A stretch of 64,000 bases of DNA. It comes from Myroides sp. NP-2 (GTDB lineage Bacteria; Bacteroidota; Bacteroidia; Flavobacteriales; Flavobacteriaceae). The position numbers and the translations under genes were made by a program. The stretch covers positions 124,001-188,000 of the forward strand of contig NZ_JACHTD010000005.1 in assembly GCF_014145665.1 (NCBI RefSeq), written 5' to 3'. Below, in pieces: positions 54,105-62,671 of this stretch (position 1 is its first letter; the number at the start of each line of letters is the position of its first letter). The notes beneath the pieces are model-generated. The model saw nothing but the letters and a program-made list of their open reading frames with translations. It was not told where the DNA came from and made no database searches.

Positions 54105-56279
54105 ATGACATCGATTAACAACAAAACATTACAAGATTTAGAATTTAATACCGTCTTATCTCTCGTTTCTAGCCTATGCGTCACAGAAAGCGGAAAAGAG
54201 GGAGCGATGGAAATTGTTCCTTTTAAAACAAAGGAACAGACCTTACACGCCTTAAAACAAACGTCAGAATATTTAGCTTCTTTTACCAATAACAACGTCA
54301 TTCCTAATCACTATTTTGATGCTATTGACTATGAATTGAAATTTTTGGGGATTGAAGACAGTTTTTTGGAAATCAGCAGTTTTAAAAAGATATACAACCT
54401 AACAGAAACCACGAGTAACCTGATTGCGTACTTTAAAAAGTTTAGCGATTATTACCCGCATTTAGCTGAAGACAATGCCGCACTTACCTTAGAAAAAAGC
54501 ATTGTAAAGGAAATTGAAAATGTCTTGGATAAATATGGAGAGATCAAAGACAACGCTTCTGTTGACTTACTGTCGATTCGCAAGAGCATCAACTTAATTC
54601 GCGGCAAGATAAACCAGAGTTTTGGCTTTGCCTTGTCACAGTACAACAGCGCTGGTTACTTGGATGACATCAGAGAAACGATTGTCGACAATCGCCGCGT
54701 GCTTGCGGTTATTGCTATGCACCGCCGCAAAGTAAAAGGAAGCGTACTGGGACAGTCCAAAACAGGAAGTATTGTTTACATTGAGCCCGAGGCAACGTTG
54801 CACTTCTCCAGAGAGCTAAACAATTTAGAATACGAAGAACGAGAAGAAATAGTGCGTATTTTAAAGGCGTTGACCAACAGCATTCGTCCGTTTAGAGATT
54901 TGCTATTGGACTACACCACCTATTTAACCTCCTTAGACATCACAGCAGCAAAGGCAAAATACGCTTTAAAAATCAACGGATTGCTACCCGAAATACGCGA
55001 TGAAAAAACGCTTTATTTCCGAGAGGCTTATCACCCGATATTATGGCTTAACAACAAGGAAAAACGCAAAACAACTCACCCGCAAACGATTCAATTGGAG
55101 CAAGATAGTCGAATTATCGTTATTTCAGGTCCGAATGCCGGGGGAAAAAGTATCACCTTAAAAACCGTTGGTTTGTTACAGCTGATGTTGCAATCGGGCT
55201 TGTTAATTCCGGTACACGAACGCAGCCATACGTTTTTATTTGACCGTATTTTAACTGACATTGGCGACAATCAATCTATTGAAAATCACCTAAGTACATA
55301 CAGCTACCGCTTAAAAAACATGAATTACTTTCTAAAGAAATGCAATGCAAACACCTTGTTTTTGATAGACGAATTCGGAACGGGTTCTGATCCAGAATTA
55401 GGAGGTGCACTAGCCGAAGTTTTCTTAGAAGAATTCTACGATAGAGAAGCCTATGGTATTATTACCACCCACTATACGAATTTAAAGATCTTGGCCGATC
55501 AATTACCTTCTGCTACCAACGCCAACATGCTCTTTGACGAACAGTCATTAGAGCCTTTATACAAGTTAAACATTGGACAAGCAGGTAGTTCCTTTACTTT
55601 TGAAGTAGCACAGAAAAACGGCATTCCCTTTAGCCTGATCAACCGGGCAAAGAAAAAAGTTGAAACTGAAAAGGTGCGCTTTGACAAAACCATCGCCAAC
55701 CTGCAGAAAGAACGACACAAATTGGAACGAACGTCTCAAAATCTAAAAGAAGAAGAGACAAAAGCCAGAGAAGAGGGCAAAAAACTAGAAGGCATCAATG
55801 CAAAAGTGCAAGAGAAATTAGAGCGTTACCAAGAATTATTCGATTCGAATCAGCGTTTGGTATACTTAGGACAAAAGCTAGACGATTTATCCGAGAAGTA
55901 TTTCAACAACAAAAGCAAGAAAACGCTTTTTAGCGAAATCCTAAAAGTTGTTGAGATAGAGAACTCAAAGCGCAAGAAAATAACGCTTCAAGAAAAAAAG
56001 AAAAAAGAAGCAGAACAAAAGGTTCTACTTCAAGAAGTAGAGAAAAAAGTAGAAGTAATCCGCAAGGAAAAGAAAGAGAAAAAAGAAATCCAAAAGCAAC
56101 AGGAAGCGAGCAACAAGACGAAATTTCCGCTCAAAGTTGGCGATCGCGTGCGCATGACAGAAGGTCGTGCTGTTGGAACGATTGACAATATTGAGAAGAA
56201 CACAGCTACAGTTAATTACGGATTCTTTGTATCTAAAGTCAATATTGATCAACTGGAAATGGTAGAACGCAAGAAATGA
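54105..56279 (+). CDS. mutS2: MutS2-family DNA-binding ATPase without Smr domain
   Basis: A 724-aa MutS-family protein. N-terminal core and clamp (about residues 1-310), then the ABC ATPase: Walker A ISGPNAGGKSITLKTVG near residue 344, the signature STYSYRLKNM, Walker B NTLFLIDEFGTGSDPELGGALAEVFLEEF near 422, and THYTNLKIL. A long coiled coil (about 510-670) is followed by a small KOW-like end (KVGDRVRMTEGRAVGTIDNI). Canonical MutS2 is longer and ends in an Smr nuclease domain, which is absent here. It overlaps the next gene by 4 bases. Confidence 0.9.
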   Translation: MTSINNKTLQDLEFNTVLSLVSSLCVTESGKEGAMEIVPFKTKEQTLHALKQTSEYLASFTNNNVIPNHYFDAIDYELKFLGIEDSFLEISSFKKIYNLTETTSNLIAYFKKFSDYYPHLAEDNAALTLEKSIVKEIENVLDKYGEIKDNASVDLLSIRKSINLIRGKINQSFGFALSQYNSAGYLDDIRETIVDNRRVLAVIAMHRRKVKGSVLGQSKTGSIVYIEPEATLHFSRELNNLEYEEREEIVRILKALTNSIRPFRDLLLDYTTYLTSLDITAAKAKYALKINGLLPEIRDEKTLYFREAYHPILWLNNKEKRKTTHPQTIQLEQDSRIIVISGPNAGGKSITLKTVGLLQLMLQSGLLIPVHERSHTFLFDRILTDIGDNQSIENHLSTYSYRLKNMNYFLKKCNANTLFLIDEFGTGSDPELGGALAEVFLEEFYDREAYGIITTHYTNLKILADQLPSATNANMLFDEQSLEPLYKLNIGQAGSSFTFEVAQKNGIPFSLINRAKKKVETEKVRFDKTIANLQKERHKLERTSQNLKEEETKAREEGKKLEGINAKVQEKLERYQELFDSNQRLVYLGQKLDDLSEKYFNNKSKKTLFSEILKVVEIENSKRKKITLQEKKKKEAEQKVLLQEVEKKVEVIRKEKKEKKEIQKQQEASNKTKFPLKVGDRVRMTEGRAVGTIDNIEKNTATVNYGFFVSKVNIDQLEMVERKK

Positions 56280-56692
56280 TAGAACAACTCCCAAAAGATA
56301 AGAAAATCGTCCTTTTTGACGGTGTTTGCAATTTGTGCGACAATGTCGTTAAGCGCGTTATTGAAGCAGATCACCGCGATCAATTTCGCTTTACCTCCTT
56401 AGATTCCGAACTTGGCCAACAGATCCTACAACAAATTGGCGTAGATCGATCCCAAACGGACAGCATTGTCTTATACCAACCTGGAGAAGCGTATTACATC
56501 AAATCTCAGGCAGCTTTAATGATAGCAAAATACCTGGGTGGATGGTATTACCTCCTGACAGCTTTTCTCGTATTGCCGACCAAACTAGCCGATTCACTTT
56601 ATGACTTTATCGCAAAAAATCGCTATAAATGGTACGGAAAAAAAGACCAATGTATGATTCCCGATGAGTCAATTCGCAAAAAATTCTTATAA
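56276..56692 (+). CDS. DCC-family thiol-disulfide oxidoreductase
   Basis: A 138-aa protein beginning with the defining motif LFDGVCNLCDNVV, whose Asp-x-x-Cys-x-x-Cys gives the DCC family its name. It continues with RFTSLDSELGQQIL, DSIVLYQPGEAYYIKSQAAL and YDFIAKNRYKWYGKKDQC, all typical. The family is thought to have thioredoxin-like activity. Its ATG overlaps the mutS2 stop (ATGA), so the two are translationally coupled. Confidence 0.92.
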   Translation: MIEQLPKDKKIVLFDGVCNLCDNVVKRVIEADHRDQFRFTSLDSELGQQILQQIGVDRSQTDSIVLYQPGEAYYIKSQAALMIAKYLGGWYYLLTAFLVLPTKLADSLYDFIAKNRYKWYGKKDQCMIPDESIRKKFL

Positions 56693-56733
56693 TCATACAA
56701 ACTTGGAATTTTAAATATTAACAACAAAATTAT

Positions 56734-56764
56734 TTTACTTAAACTCAGGCAATCCGTATATTTG
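56734..56764 (+). promoter_or_regulatory. Promoter of pheT
   Basis: TATATTTG (56757-56764) with TTTA (56734-56737) 19 bases upstream, 22 bases before the pheT start codon. Confidence 0.65.
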
Positions 56765-56786
56765 CCTACAACAAAATTATTTTCGA

Positions 56787-59222
56787 ATGCATATTTCATA
56801 CAATTGGTTAAAACAATTCATTAAGTTAGACATCACCCCAGAAGAAACCTCAGAGGTTTTAACGGATTTAGGTCTTGAAGTTGAGGGAATTACTCAATAC
56901 GAAAGTCTAAAAGGAGGTTTAAGAGGAGTTGTTGTAGGACATGTATTATCTTGCACTAAACACCCCAATGCAGATAAATTAAATGTTACAAAAGTCGATT
57001 TAGGAACGGGGGAACCTGTACAAATTGTTTGTGGCGCTCCAAACGTAGCTGCTGGACAAAAAGTAGCAGTTGCAACAATTGGCACAGAATTGTACGATGC
57101 CGAAGGAAATGCATTTCAAATTAAAAAGGGTAAAATCAGAGGCGAAGAGAGCTTTGGAATGATTTGTTCTGCTGTTGAACTAGGTATAGGCACAGACGGA
57201 AGTGGTATTTTGGTACTCGATGAATCTGTGGTTCCTGGAACAGCTGCGGCAACTATTTTCGATATTACAACCGATCAGGTTTTTGAAATTGGACTTACAC
57301 CAAACCGTTCGGATGCTATGAGCCACTGGGGAGTAGCTCGAGATCTGCGCGCAGGTTTATTGCAAAACCCTAAAATAGAAACCCCACACAAAGAATTAAT
57401 TACACCTGCTGTAAGCAAATTCAAAGTGGAAAGAAGAACGCTTAAAATGGATGTAAGCGTTGAAGATTATAAAAAAGCACCGCGTTATTGTGGAGTAACT
57501 ATCTCTGGAATTGAAGTAAAAACTTCTCCTGAATGGTTACAGAACCGCTTGAAAGCAATCGGCATCACCCCTAAAAACAATATCGTAGACGTTACAAATT
57601 ACGTGCTACACGATTTAGGGCAACCCCTACACGCTTTTGACGCAGCTAAAATAAAAGGAGGTAAAGTCATCGTTAAAACCGTAGAAGAAGGAACGAAATT
57701 CGTTACTTTAGACGGCGTTGAACGCACTTTACACCAAGACGATCTAATGATCTGTGACGAAAATGGGCCAATGTGTATCGCTGGTGTATTCGGTGGATTA
57801 AAATCAGCCGTATCAGAAAACACAACAACTATTTTCTTAGAAAGTGCTTACTTTAACCCCGTAAGTGTAAGAAAAACAGCAAAAAGACATAGCTTGAATA
57901 CCGATTCTTCTTTCCGTTTTGAACGAGGAATTGATCCATCTATTACCGAATATGCACTAAAACACGCTGCTTTGTTGATTCAAAGTGTTGCTGGTGGTGA
58001 AATCACTTCAGATATTGTTGACCTCTACCCGAAAAAAGTAGAAGATCACTCTGTATTCTTGAATTTCAACAACATCAACCGCATTTTGGGTGAGGCCATT
58101 TCAAAAGAGACAATCAAAACAATTTTGGTTTCTTTAGATATTAAAGTTCACAGCATGTCTGATGTTGGATTAGGTATTACTGTACCTGCGTATCGCGCAG
58201 ATGTAACCAGAGAAATTGACGTGATTGAGGAAATCTTGCGCGTTTACGGTTACAACAACATTAGCTTCTCTTCTAAGTTAAATGCGACTATTTCAAATAG
58301 CTCCAGAACAGAAGATCACCGCGTACAAAACATTATCGCCAATCAATTAGTAGCTCAAGGATTCTATGAAATCATGAACAACTCGTTGACTACGCCAACG
58401 TATAGCGCACTTACAGAAAGCATCAACAACAGTTATCAAGTGGATATTGTCAATCCATTAAGTGCTGATCTTGCTGTCATGAGACAATCTTTACTATTCG
58501 GTGGATTAGAGTCTATCTCATACAACATCAATAGAAAGAACAGTGATTTGCGTCTATTTGAATTTGGAAAAACATACCACAAAATGTTGAATAACTTCGA
58601 AGAAGACAAACACTTCGCTTTATTCGTAACAGGAAACAGCACACCTGCATCTTGGAACGCAACACAAAAAGCAAGCAACTTCTTTGAATTTAAAGGATAT
58701 GTATTAAGTATCTTAAATCGTTTAGGCATTGGAAAATTCACAACGCAACCAACGGAAAATGACGTGTTTTCAGAAGGAATTACTTACTACGTAGGCAAAG
58801 AGGCAATTGTTGATTTTGGTGTGCTTAAAAAGGCTATTACAAAGCATTTTGACATTAAACAAGAGGTGGCTTATGCTGACTTCAAATGGGATGCTATCTT
58901 AAAATTAGTAAGTGGCAAGATCAAGTTCACAGACCTGAACAAATTCCCTACAGTAAAAAGAGATTACGCCTTGTTATTGGACGAACAGGTTACTTTTGAC
59001 GAAATCTTCACTATCGTAAAACAAGTAGACAAAGCCATCATTAAAGATGTTACCCTATTTGACGTTTACCAAGGGGATAAAATTGAAGCAGGTAAAAAGT
59101 CCTATGCCATCTCAATCTTAATGGAAGACAGTACAAAAACGCTTACTGAAAGCCAAATTGAGAAGATTATGGGTAAAATCCAATACCAATTAGAAAATAA
59201 TATTGGAGCTCAATTGAGATAA
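56787..59222 (+). CDS. pheT: Phenylalanyl-tRNA synthetase beta subunit
   Basis: An 811-aa subunit of the alpha2-beta2 enzyme. The N-terminal tRNA-binding OB domain (about 40-150) has GVVVGHVLSCTKHPNADKLNVTKVDLG and VCGAPNVAAGQ. The B3/B4 editing region has ITPKNNIVDVTNYVLHDLGQPLHAFD and ESAYFNPVSVRKTAKRH. The C-terminal anticodon-binding FDX-ACB domain ends the protein with FTDLNKFPTVKRDYALLL. The length is standard. It has its own promoter and a strong terminator, and pheS is not adjacent. Confidence 0.97.
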   Translation: MHISYNWLKQFIKLDITPEETSEVLTDLGLEVEGITQYESLKGGLRGVVVGHVLSCTKHPNADKLNVTKVDLGTGEPVQIVCGAPNVAAGQKVAVATIGTELYDAEGNAFQIKKGKIRGEESFGMICSAVELGIGTDGSGILVLDESVVPGTAAATIFDITTDQVFEIGLTPNRSDAMSHWGVARDLRAGLLQNPKIETPHKELITPAVSKFKVERRTLKMDVSVEDYKKAPRYCGVTISGIEVKTSPEWLQNRLKAIGITPKNNIVDVTNYVLHDLGQPLHAFDAAKIKGGKVIVKTVEEGTKFVTLDGVERTLHQDDLMICDENGPMCIAGVFGGLKSAVSENTTTIFLESAYFNPVSVRKTAKRHSLNTDSSFRFERGIDPSITEYALKHAALLIQSVAGGEITSDIVDLYPKKVEDHSVFLNFNNINRILGEAISKETIKTILVSLDIKVHSMSDVGLGITVPAYRADVTREIDVIEEILRVYGYNNISFSSKLNATISNSSRTEDHRVQNIIANQLVAQGFYEIMNNSLTTPTYSALTESINNSYQVDIVNPLSADLAVMRQSLLFGGLESISYNINRKNSDLRLFEFGKTYHKMLNNFEEDKHFALFVTGNSTPASWNATQKASNFFEFKGYVLSILNRLGIGKFTTQPTENDVFSEGITYYVGKEAIVDFGVLKKAITKHFDIKQEVAYADFKWDAILKLVSGKIKFTDLNKFPTVKRDYALLLDEQVTFDEIFTIVKQVDKAIIKDVTLFDVYQGDKIEAGKKSYAISILMEDSTKTLTESQIEKIMGKIQYQLENNIGAQLR

Positions 59223-59223
59223 T

Positions 59224-59253
59224 AAAAAAAGCTGTCTTTCGACAGCTTTTTTT
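59224..59253 (+). terminator. Terminator of pheT
   Basis: A perfect 13-bp stem of seven A, GCTGTC and its complement with a TTTC loop and T7, directly after the stop. Confidence 0.9.
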
Positions 59254-59277
59254 AGTTACGATCCTAGTTAACCGTAA

Positions 59278-59309
59278 AAAAAAACCACATCTGTAGATGT
59301 GGTTTTTTT
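59278..59309 (-). terminator. Terminator of sucD
   Basis: A 15-bp stem containing ACCACATCT / AGATGTGGT flanked by A7/T7, two bases after the sucD stop codon. Confidence 0.9.
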
Positions 59310-59310
59310 A

Positions 59311-60183
59311 TTATCCTAAAACTTCTTTTACTTTTTTACCAATTTCAGCTGGTGAATCAACCACGTGAATACCGCACTCACTCATGATTCTTTTCTTAGC
59401 TGCTGCTGTATCGTCTGCTCCACCAACAATAGCACCTGCGTGTCCCATTGTTCTTCCTTTAGGTGCAGTTTCTCCAGCGATGAATCCGATAACTGGTTTT
59501 TTGTTTCCGTTTTCTTTAATCCATCTTGCAGCATCAGCTTCTAACTGTCCTCCAATTTCACCAATCATAATGATTGCTTCCGTTTCTGGGTCAGCCATTA
59601 ACAACTGAACTGCTTCTTTTGTTGTTGTTCCAATGATTGGATCTCCACCAATACCGATTGCTGTTGTAATTCCTAAACCTTCTTTTACTACTTGGTCTGC
59701 AGCTTCGTAAGTTAAAGTACCTGATTTAGAAACAATTCCAACCGTTCCTTTTTTGAATACGAATCCTGGCATAATACCAACTTTAGCTTCACCTGGTGTG
59801 ATTACTCCAGGACAGTTTGGTCCTACTAATCTACAATCTCTTGTTTTAATGTAGTCATAAGCTTTAATCATATCCGCAACTGGAATACCTTCTGTAATAC
59901 AAATGATTACTTTGATACCCGCGTCTGCAGCTTCCATAATAGCATCTGCAGCAAATGCAGGCGGTACAAAAATGATTGACGTATCTGCACCAGCTTTTTC
60001 AACTGCTTCTGAAACAGTATTGAATACTGGACGATCTAAATGACTAGTTCCACCTTTTCCTGGCGTTACACCACCTACAACATTTGTTCCATATTCAATC
60101 ATCTGAGAAGCATGAAAAGTACCTTCGCTTCCAGTAAATCCTTGAACGATTATTTTTGAATCTTTATTTACTAAAACACTCAT
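59311..60183 (-). CDS. sucD: Succinyl-CoA synthetase alpha subunit
   Basis: A 290-aa subunit that binds CoA and carries the phosphohistidine. [34 protein letters not shown] is the CoA-binding start; [36 protein letters not shown] and [13 protein letters not shown] follow; the active His lies in [13 protein letters not shown] near residue 246. Together with SucC it makes succinate and ATP or GTP in the TCA cycle. sucC is not adjacent, which is usual in Bacteroidota. A TATTTTTG element lies 38 bases upstream. Confidence 0.96.
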   Translation of the reverse strand: MSVLVNKDSKIIVQGFTGSEGTFHASQMIEYGTNVVGGVTPGKGGTSHLDRPVFNTVSEAVEKAGADTSIIFVPPAFAADAIMEAADAGIKVIICITEGIPVADMIKAYDYIKTRDCRLVGPNCPGVITPGEAKVGIMPGFVFKKGTVGIVSKSGTLTYEAADQVVKEGLGITTAIGIGGDPIIGTTTKEAVQLLMADPETEAIIMIGEIGGQLEADAARWIKENGNKKPVIGFIAGETAPKGRTMGHAGAIVGGADDTAAAKKRIMSECGIHVVDSPAEIGKKVKEVLG

Positions 60184-60220
60184 GATCTTGTTTTTAATTT
60201 ATTTTTAAAACTTACTTAGA

Positions 60221-60228
60221 CAAAAATA
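60221..60228 (-). promoter_or_regulatory. -7 promoter element of sucD
   Basis: TATTTTTG on the minus strand, 38 bases before the start codon at 60183. Confidence 0.45.
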
Positions 60229-60326
60229 AACAATTCTAATCAGCTTTAAAACTTTTTAGTTGCAATCTTAGTCAAATAAGCCTAACAATTAACGATTAAT
60301 TATCTATTCTTTTACCTGTACGGTGT

Positions 60327-61271
60327 CTAGTTGTTCTGTATTTTTTTCAGCTCTTCTAGAATGGCAGGTATTCTCTTGGTATTAGCCATTTGTTTTAGTT
60401 TTTCTCTTGACTCTTCTGCAGGATAACCAAAATAGACTTTTCCTCCTTCTAAGCTCTTAGAAACACCGGATTGCGCTAAAACAACTGCTTTTGTACCAAT
60501 GGTAATTCCACTCGTAGTTCCTACTTGCCCCCAAAGCGTTACTTCATCTTCAATCACAACACAACCAGCGATTCCTACTTGTGCGGCAATTAAACAACGT
60601 ACCCCAATAACGGTATCGTGTCCTATATGCACTTGATTGTCAATTTTAGCTCCTTCTTTGATGGTAGTATCTCCTGTAACACCACGGTCAATTGTACATG
60701 CTGCACCAATTCCTACATTATCTTCAATAACCACTCGACCACAAGAGATTAAAGGATCGAATCCTTCTGGTCTCTTTTTGTAGTAAAAAGCATCGGCTCC
60801 TAAGATAGTTCCGGCGTGAATGACAACATTGTTGCCGATCACTGTACCGTCATAGATGACAACATTAGGATGGATTACACAATTCGAACCAATCACAACA
60901 TTGTTACCAATAAATGTTCCTGGCTGAATGATAGTCCCCTCTCCTATTACTGCATCTTTAGCTTGTAATTGAGTTGCAGGTTTAAAGGGATTAAAATAAG
61001 TTGACAGCTTATTAAAATCTCTAAAAGGATCGTCAGAAATCAACAAAGCTTTTCCTTCTGGGCATTCAACATCTTTATTAATAAGGATGATAGAAGCATT
61101 CGATTGTAAGGCTTTGTCATAGTATTTAGGGTGATCCACAAATACGATTTCTCCTTCTTGTACGACGTGAATTTCATTCATTCCGTACACAGGAAAATCC
61201 GCAGATCCTACGTATTGACAACCGATAATTTCAGCTATCGTTTCTAAATGTTGAACTTTTGAAAAACGCAT
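60327..61271 (-). CDS. lpxD: LpxD-like acyltransferase
   Basis: A 314-aa hexapeptide-repeat acyltransferase. The N-terminal domain (about 1-100) with VQEGEIVFVDHPKYYDKAL is typical of LpxD; the left-handed beta-helix (about 105-270) has repeats such as IGEGTIIQPGTFIGNNVVIGS and VVIHAGTILGADAFYYKK, with a catalytic-type His in DNQVHIGHDTVIG. It adds the N-linked 3-hydroxyacyl chain to lipid A precursors. It is the fourth gene of the lpxC-fabZ / lpxA / efp / lpxD operon, 13 bases after efp. Confidence 0.87.
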   Translation of the reverse strand: MRFSKVQHLETIAEIIGCQYVGSADFPVYGMNEIHVVQEGEIVFVDHPKYYDKALQSNASIILINKDVECPEGKALLISDDPFRDFNKLSTYFNPFKPATQLQAKDAVIGEGTIIQPGTFIGNNVVIGSNCVIHPNVVIYDGTVIGNNVVIHAGTILGADAFYYKKRPEGFDPLISCGRVVIEDNVGIGAACTIDRGVTGDTTIKEGAKIDNQVHIGHDTVIGVRCLIAAQVGIAGCVVIEDEVTLWGQVGTTSGITIGTKAVVLAQSGVSKSLEGGKVYFGYPAEESREKLKQMANTKRIPAILEELKKIQNN

Positions 61272-61284
61272 CTTCTATCTACCC

Positions 61285-61851
61285 CTATTCTTTGATACGT
61301 TCGATGTAAGATCCTGTAGCCGTATCAATTTTGATTTTATCTCCTTCGTTGATAAATAAAGGCACGTTTACAGAAGCTCCAGTTTCAACCGTAGCTGGTT
61401 TTGTAGCGTTAGTCGCTGTATTTCCTTTTACTCCAGGCTCTGCATAGGTTACTTCTAAGATAACAGAAGCAGGCATATCAACTGCTAATGGCATATCGGT
61501 TTCAGTATTAATCTGCACCATTACCATTTCTCCTTCTTTCAATAATTCTGGAGCGTCCAAAATATCTTTTAACAAGGTAATTTGCTCGTAAGACTCAACG
61601 TTCATGAAGTGAAACTGATCACCTTCTGGGTATAAATATTGGAATTTATGTGTTTCCACGCGAACTGGGTCAATTTTATGTCCAGCCGAAAACGTATTTT
61701 CCAATACTCTTCCTGTTGTTAAACTCTTCATTTTAGTTCTAACAAATGCAGGTCCTTTTCCTGGTTTTACGTGTAAAAACTCTGTGATTTTATAAATATC
61801 GTTGTTATGACGAATACACAAACCATTTCTGATATCTGAAGTTGTTGCCAT
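61285..61851 (-). CDS. efp: Translation elongation factor P
   Basis: A 188-aa three-domain factor that helps ribosomes pass polyproline stretches. The first domain carries the modification loop in HVKPGKGPAFVR, with the target Lys between two Gly (PGKG); the middle OB domain has VESYEQITLLKDIL; the last has VPLFINEGDKIKIDTATGSYIERI. The loop keeps a Lys rather than the Arg used by rhamnosylated EF-P. No EpmA/EpmB genes are visible in the window. It lies between lpxA and lpxD in the envelope operon. Confidence 0.96.
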   Translation of the reverse strand: MATTSDIRNGLCIRHNNDIYKITEFLHVKPGKGPAFVRTKMKSLTTGRVLENTFSAGHKIDPVRVETHKFQYLYPEGDQFHFMNVESYEQITLLKDILDAPELLKEGEMVMVQINTETDMPLAVDMPASVILEVTYAEPGVKGNTATNATKPATVETGASVNVPLFINEGDKIKIDTATGSYIERIKE

Positions 61852-61874
61852 TTTTTAAATCTTTTATTATATTA

Positions 61875-62660
61875 TTAATACATTCCTGAATACCCACGCA
61901 TAATTCCTCTTGAACTATTGCGTACGAACATAAGGATTTCATCTCGTTCTGGAGTTGCTTCCATTTCTGTTTCTATAATTTCTAGTGCTTGACTTGTATT
62001 ATAGTTCTTTTGAAATAAAATTCTATAAATTTCTTGTATTTCTCTGATTTTCTCAGGTTCATACCCTCTTCTGCGCAATCCAACTGAGTTGATACCTGCG
62101 TAAGAAATAGGCTCTCTTGCTGCTTTGATATAAGGAGGAACGTCTTTGCGAACCAATGTACCACCAGTAACAAAAGAATGGGACCCAATGGTACAGAATT
62201 GATGTACAGCTACTAAACCAGCTAGTACCACATAATCCCCTACAGTAACGTGTCCTGCCAATGTACTAGAGTTAGAGAAGATACAGTTATTTCCGATGAT
62301 ACAGTCATGTGCGATATGACTATAAGCCTGGATTAAACAATTTTCTCCAATCACTGTTTTATATCTATCTTTTGTACCTCTATTGATCGTTACACACTCG
62401 CGAATGGTTGTGTTATCACCGATTTCAACAGTAGTAATTTCACCTTCAAATTTTAAATCTTGTGGTTCAGCTGAAATAACGGCACCAGGAAAAATTTTAC
62501 AATTTCTTCCGATACGCGCACCTTCCATGATGGTAACGTTAGAACCAATCCAAGTTCCCTCACCGATTTCCACATTATTATGAATCGTAGTAAATGGCTC
62601 TATTACGACATTTCTAGCTATTTTTGCTCCTGGATGAACATAGGCTAAAGGCTGATTCAT
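61875..62660 (-). CDS. lpxA: UDP-N-acetylglucosamine acyltransferase
   Basis: A 261-aa hexapeptide-repeat enzyme for the first step of lipid A synthesis. The beta-helix has VEIGEGTWIGSNVTIMEGARIGRNC and GENCLIQAYSHIAHDCIIGNNC with the catalytic His; LpxA-type FSNSSTLAGHVTVGDYVVL and HQFCTIGSHSFVTGG follow, and a C-terminal helical domain has SVGLRRRGYEPEKIREIQEIYRILF. It starts 11 bases after the lpxC-fabZ stop. Confidence 0.96.
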   Translation of the reverse strand: MNQPLAYVHPGAKIARNVVIEPFTTIHNNVEIGEGTWIGSNVTIMEGARIGRNCKIFPGAVISAEPQDLKFEGEITTVEIGDNTTIRECVTINRGTKDRYKTVIGENCLIQAYSHIAHDCIIGNNCIFSNSSTLAGHVTVGDYVVLAGLVAVHQFCTIGSHSFVTGGTLVRKDVPPYIKAAREPISYAGINSVGLRRRGYEPEKIREIQEIYRILFQKNYNTSQALEIIETEMEATPERDEILMFVRNSSRGIMRGYSGMY

Positions 62661-62671
62661 ACTATTTATAT

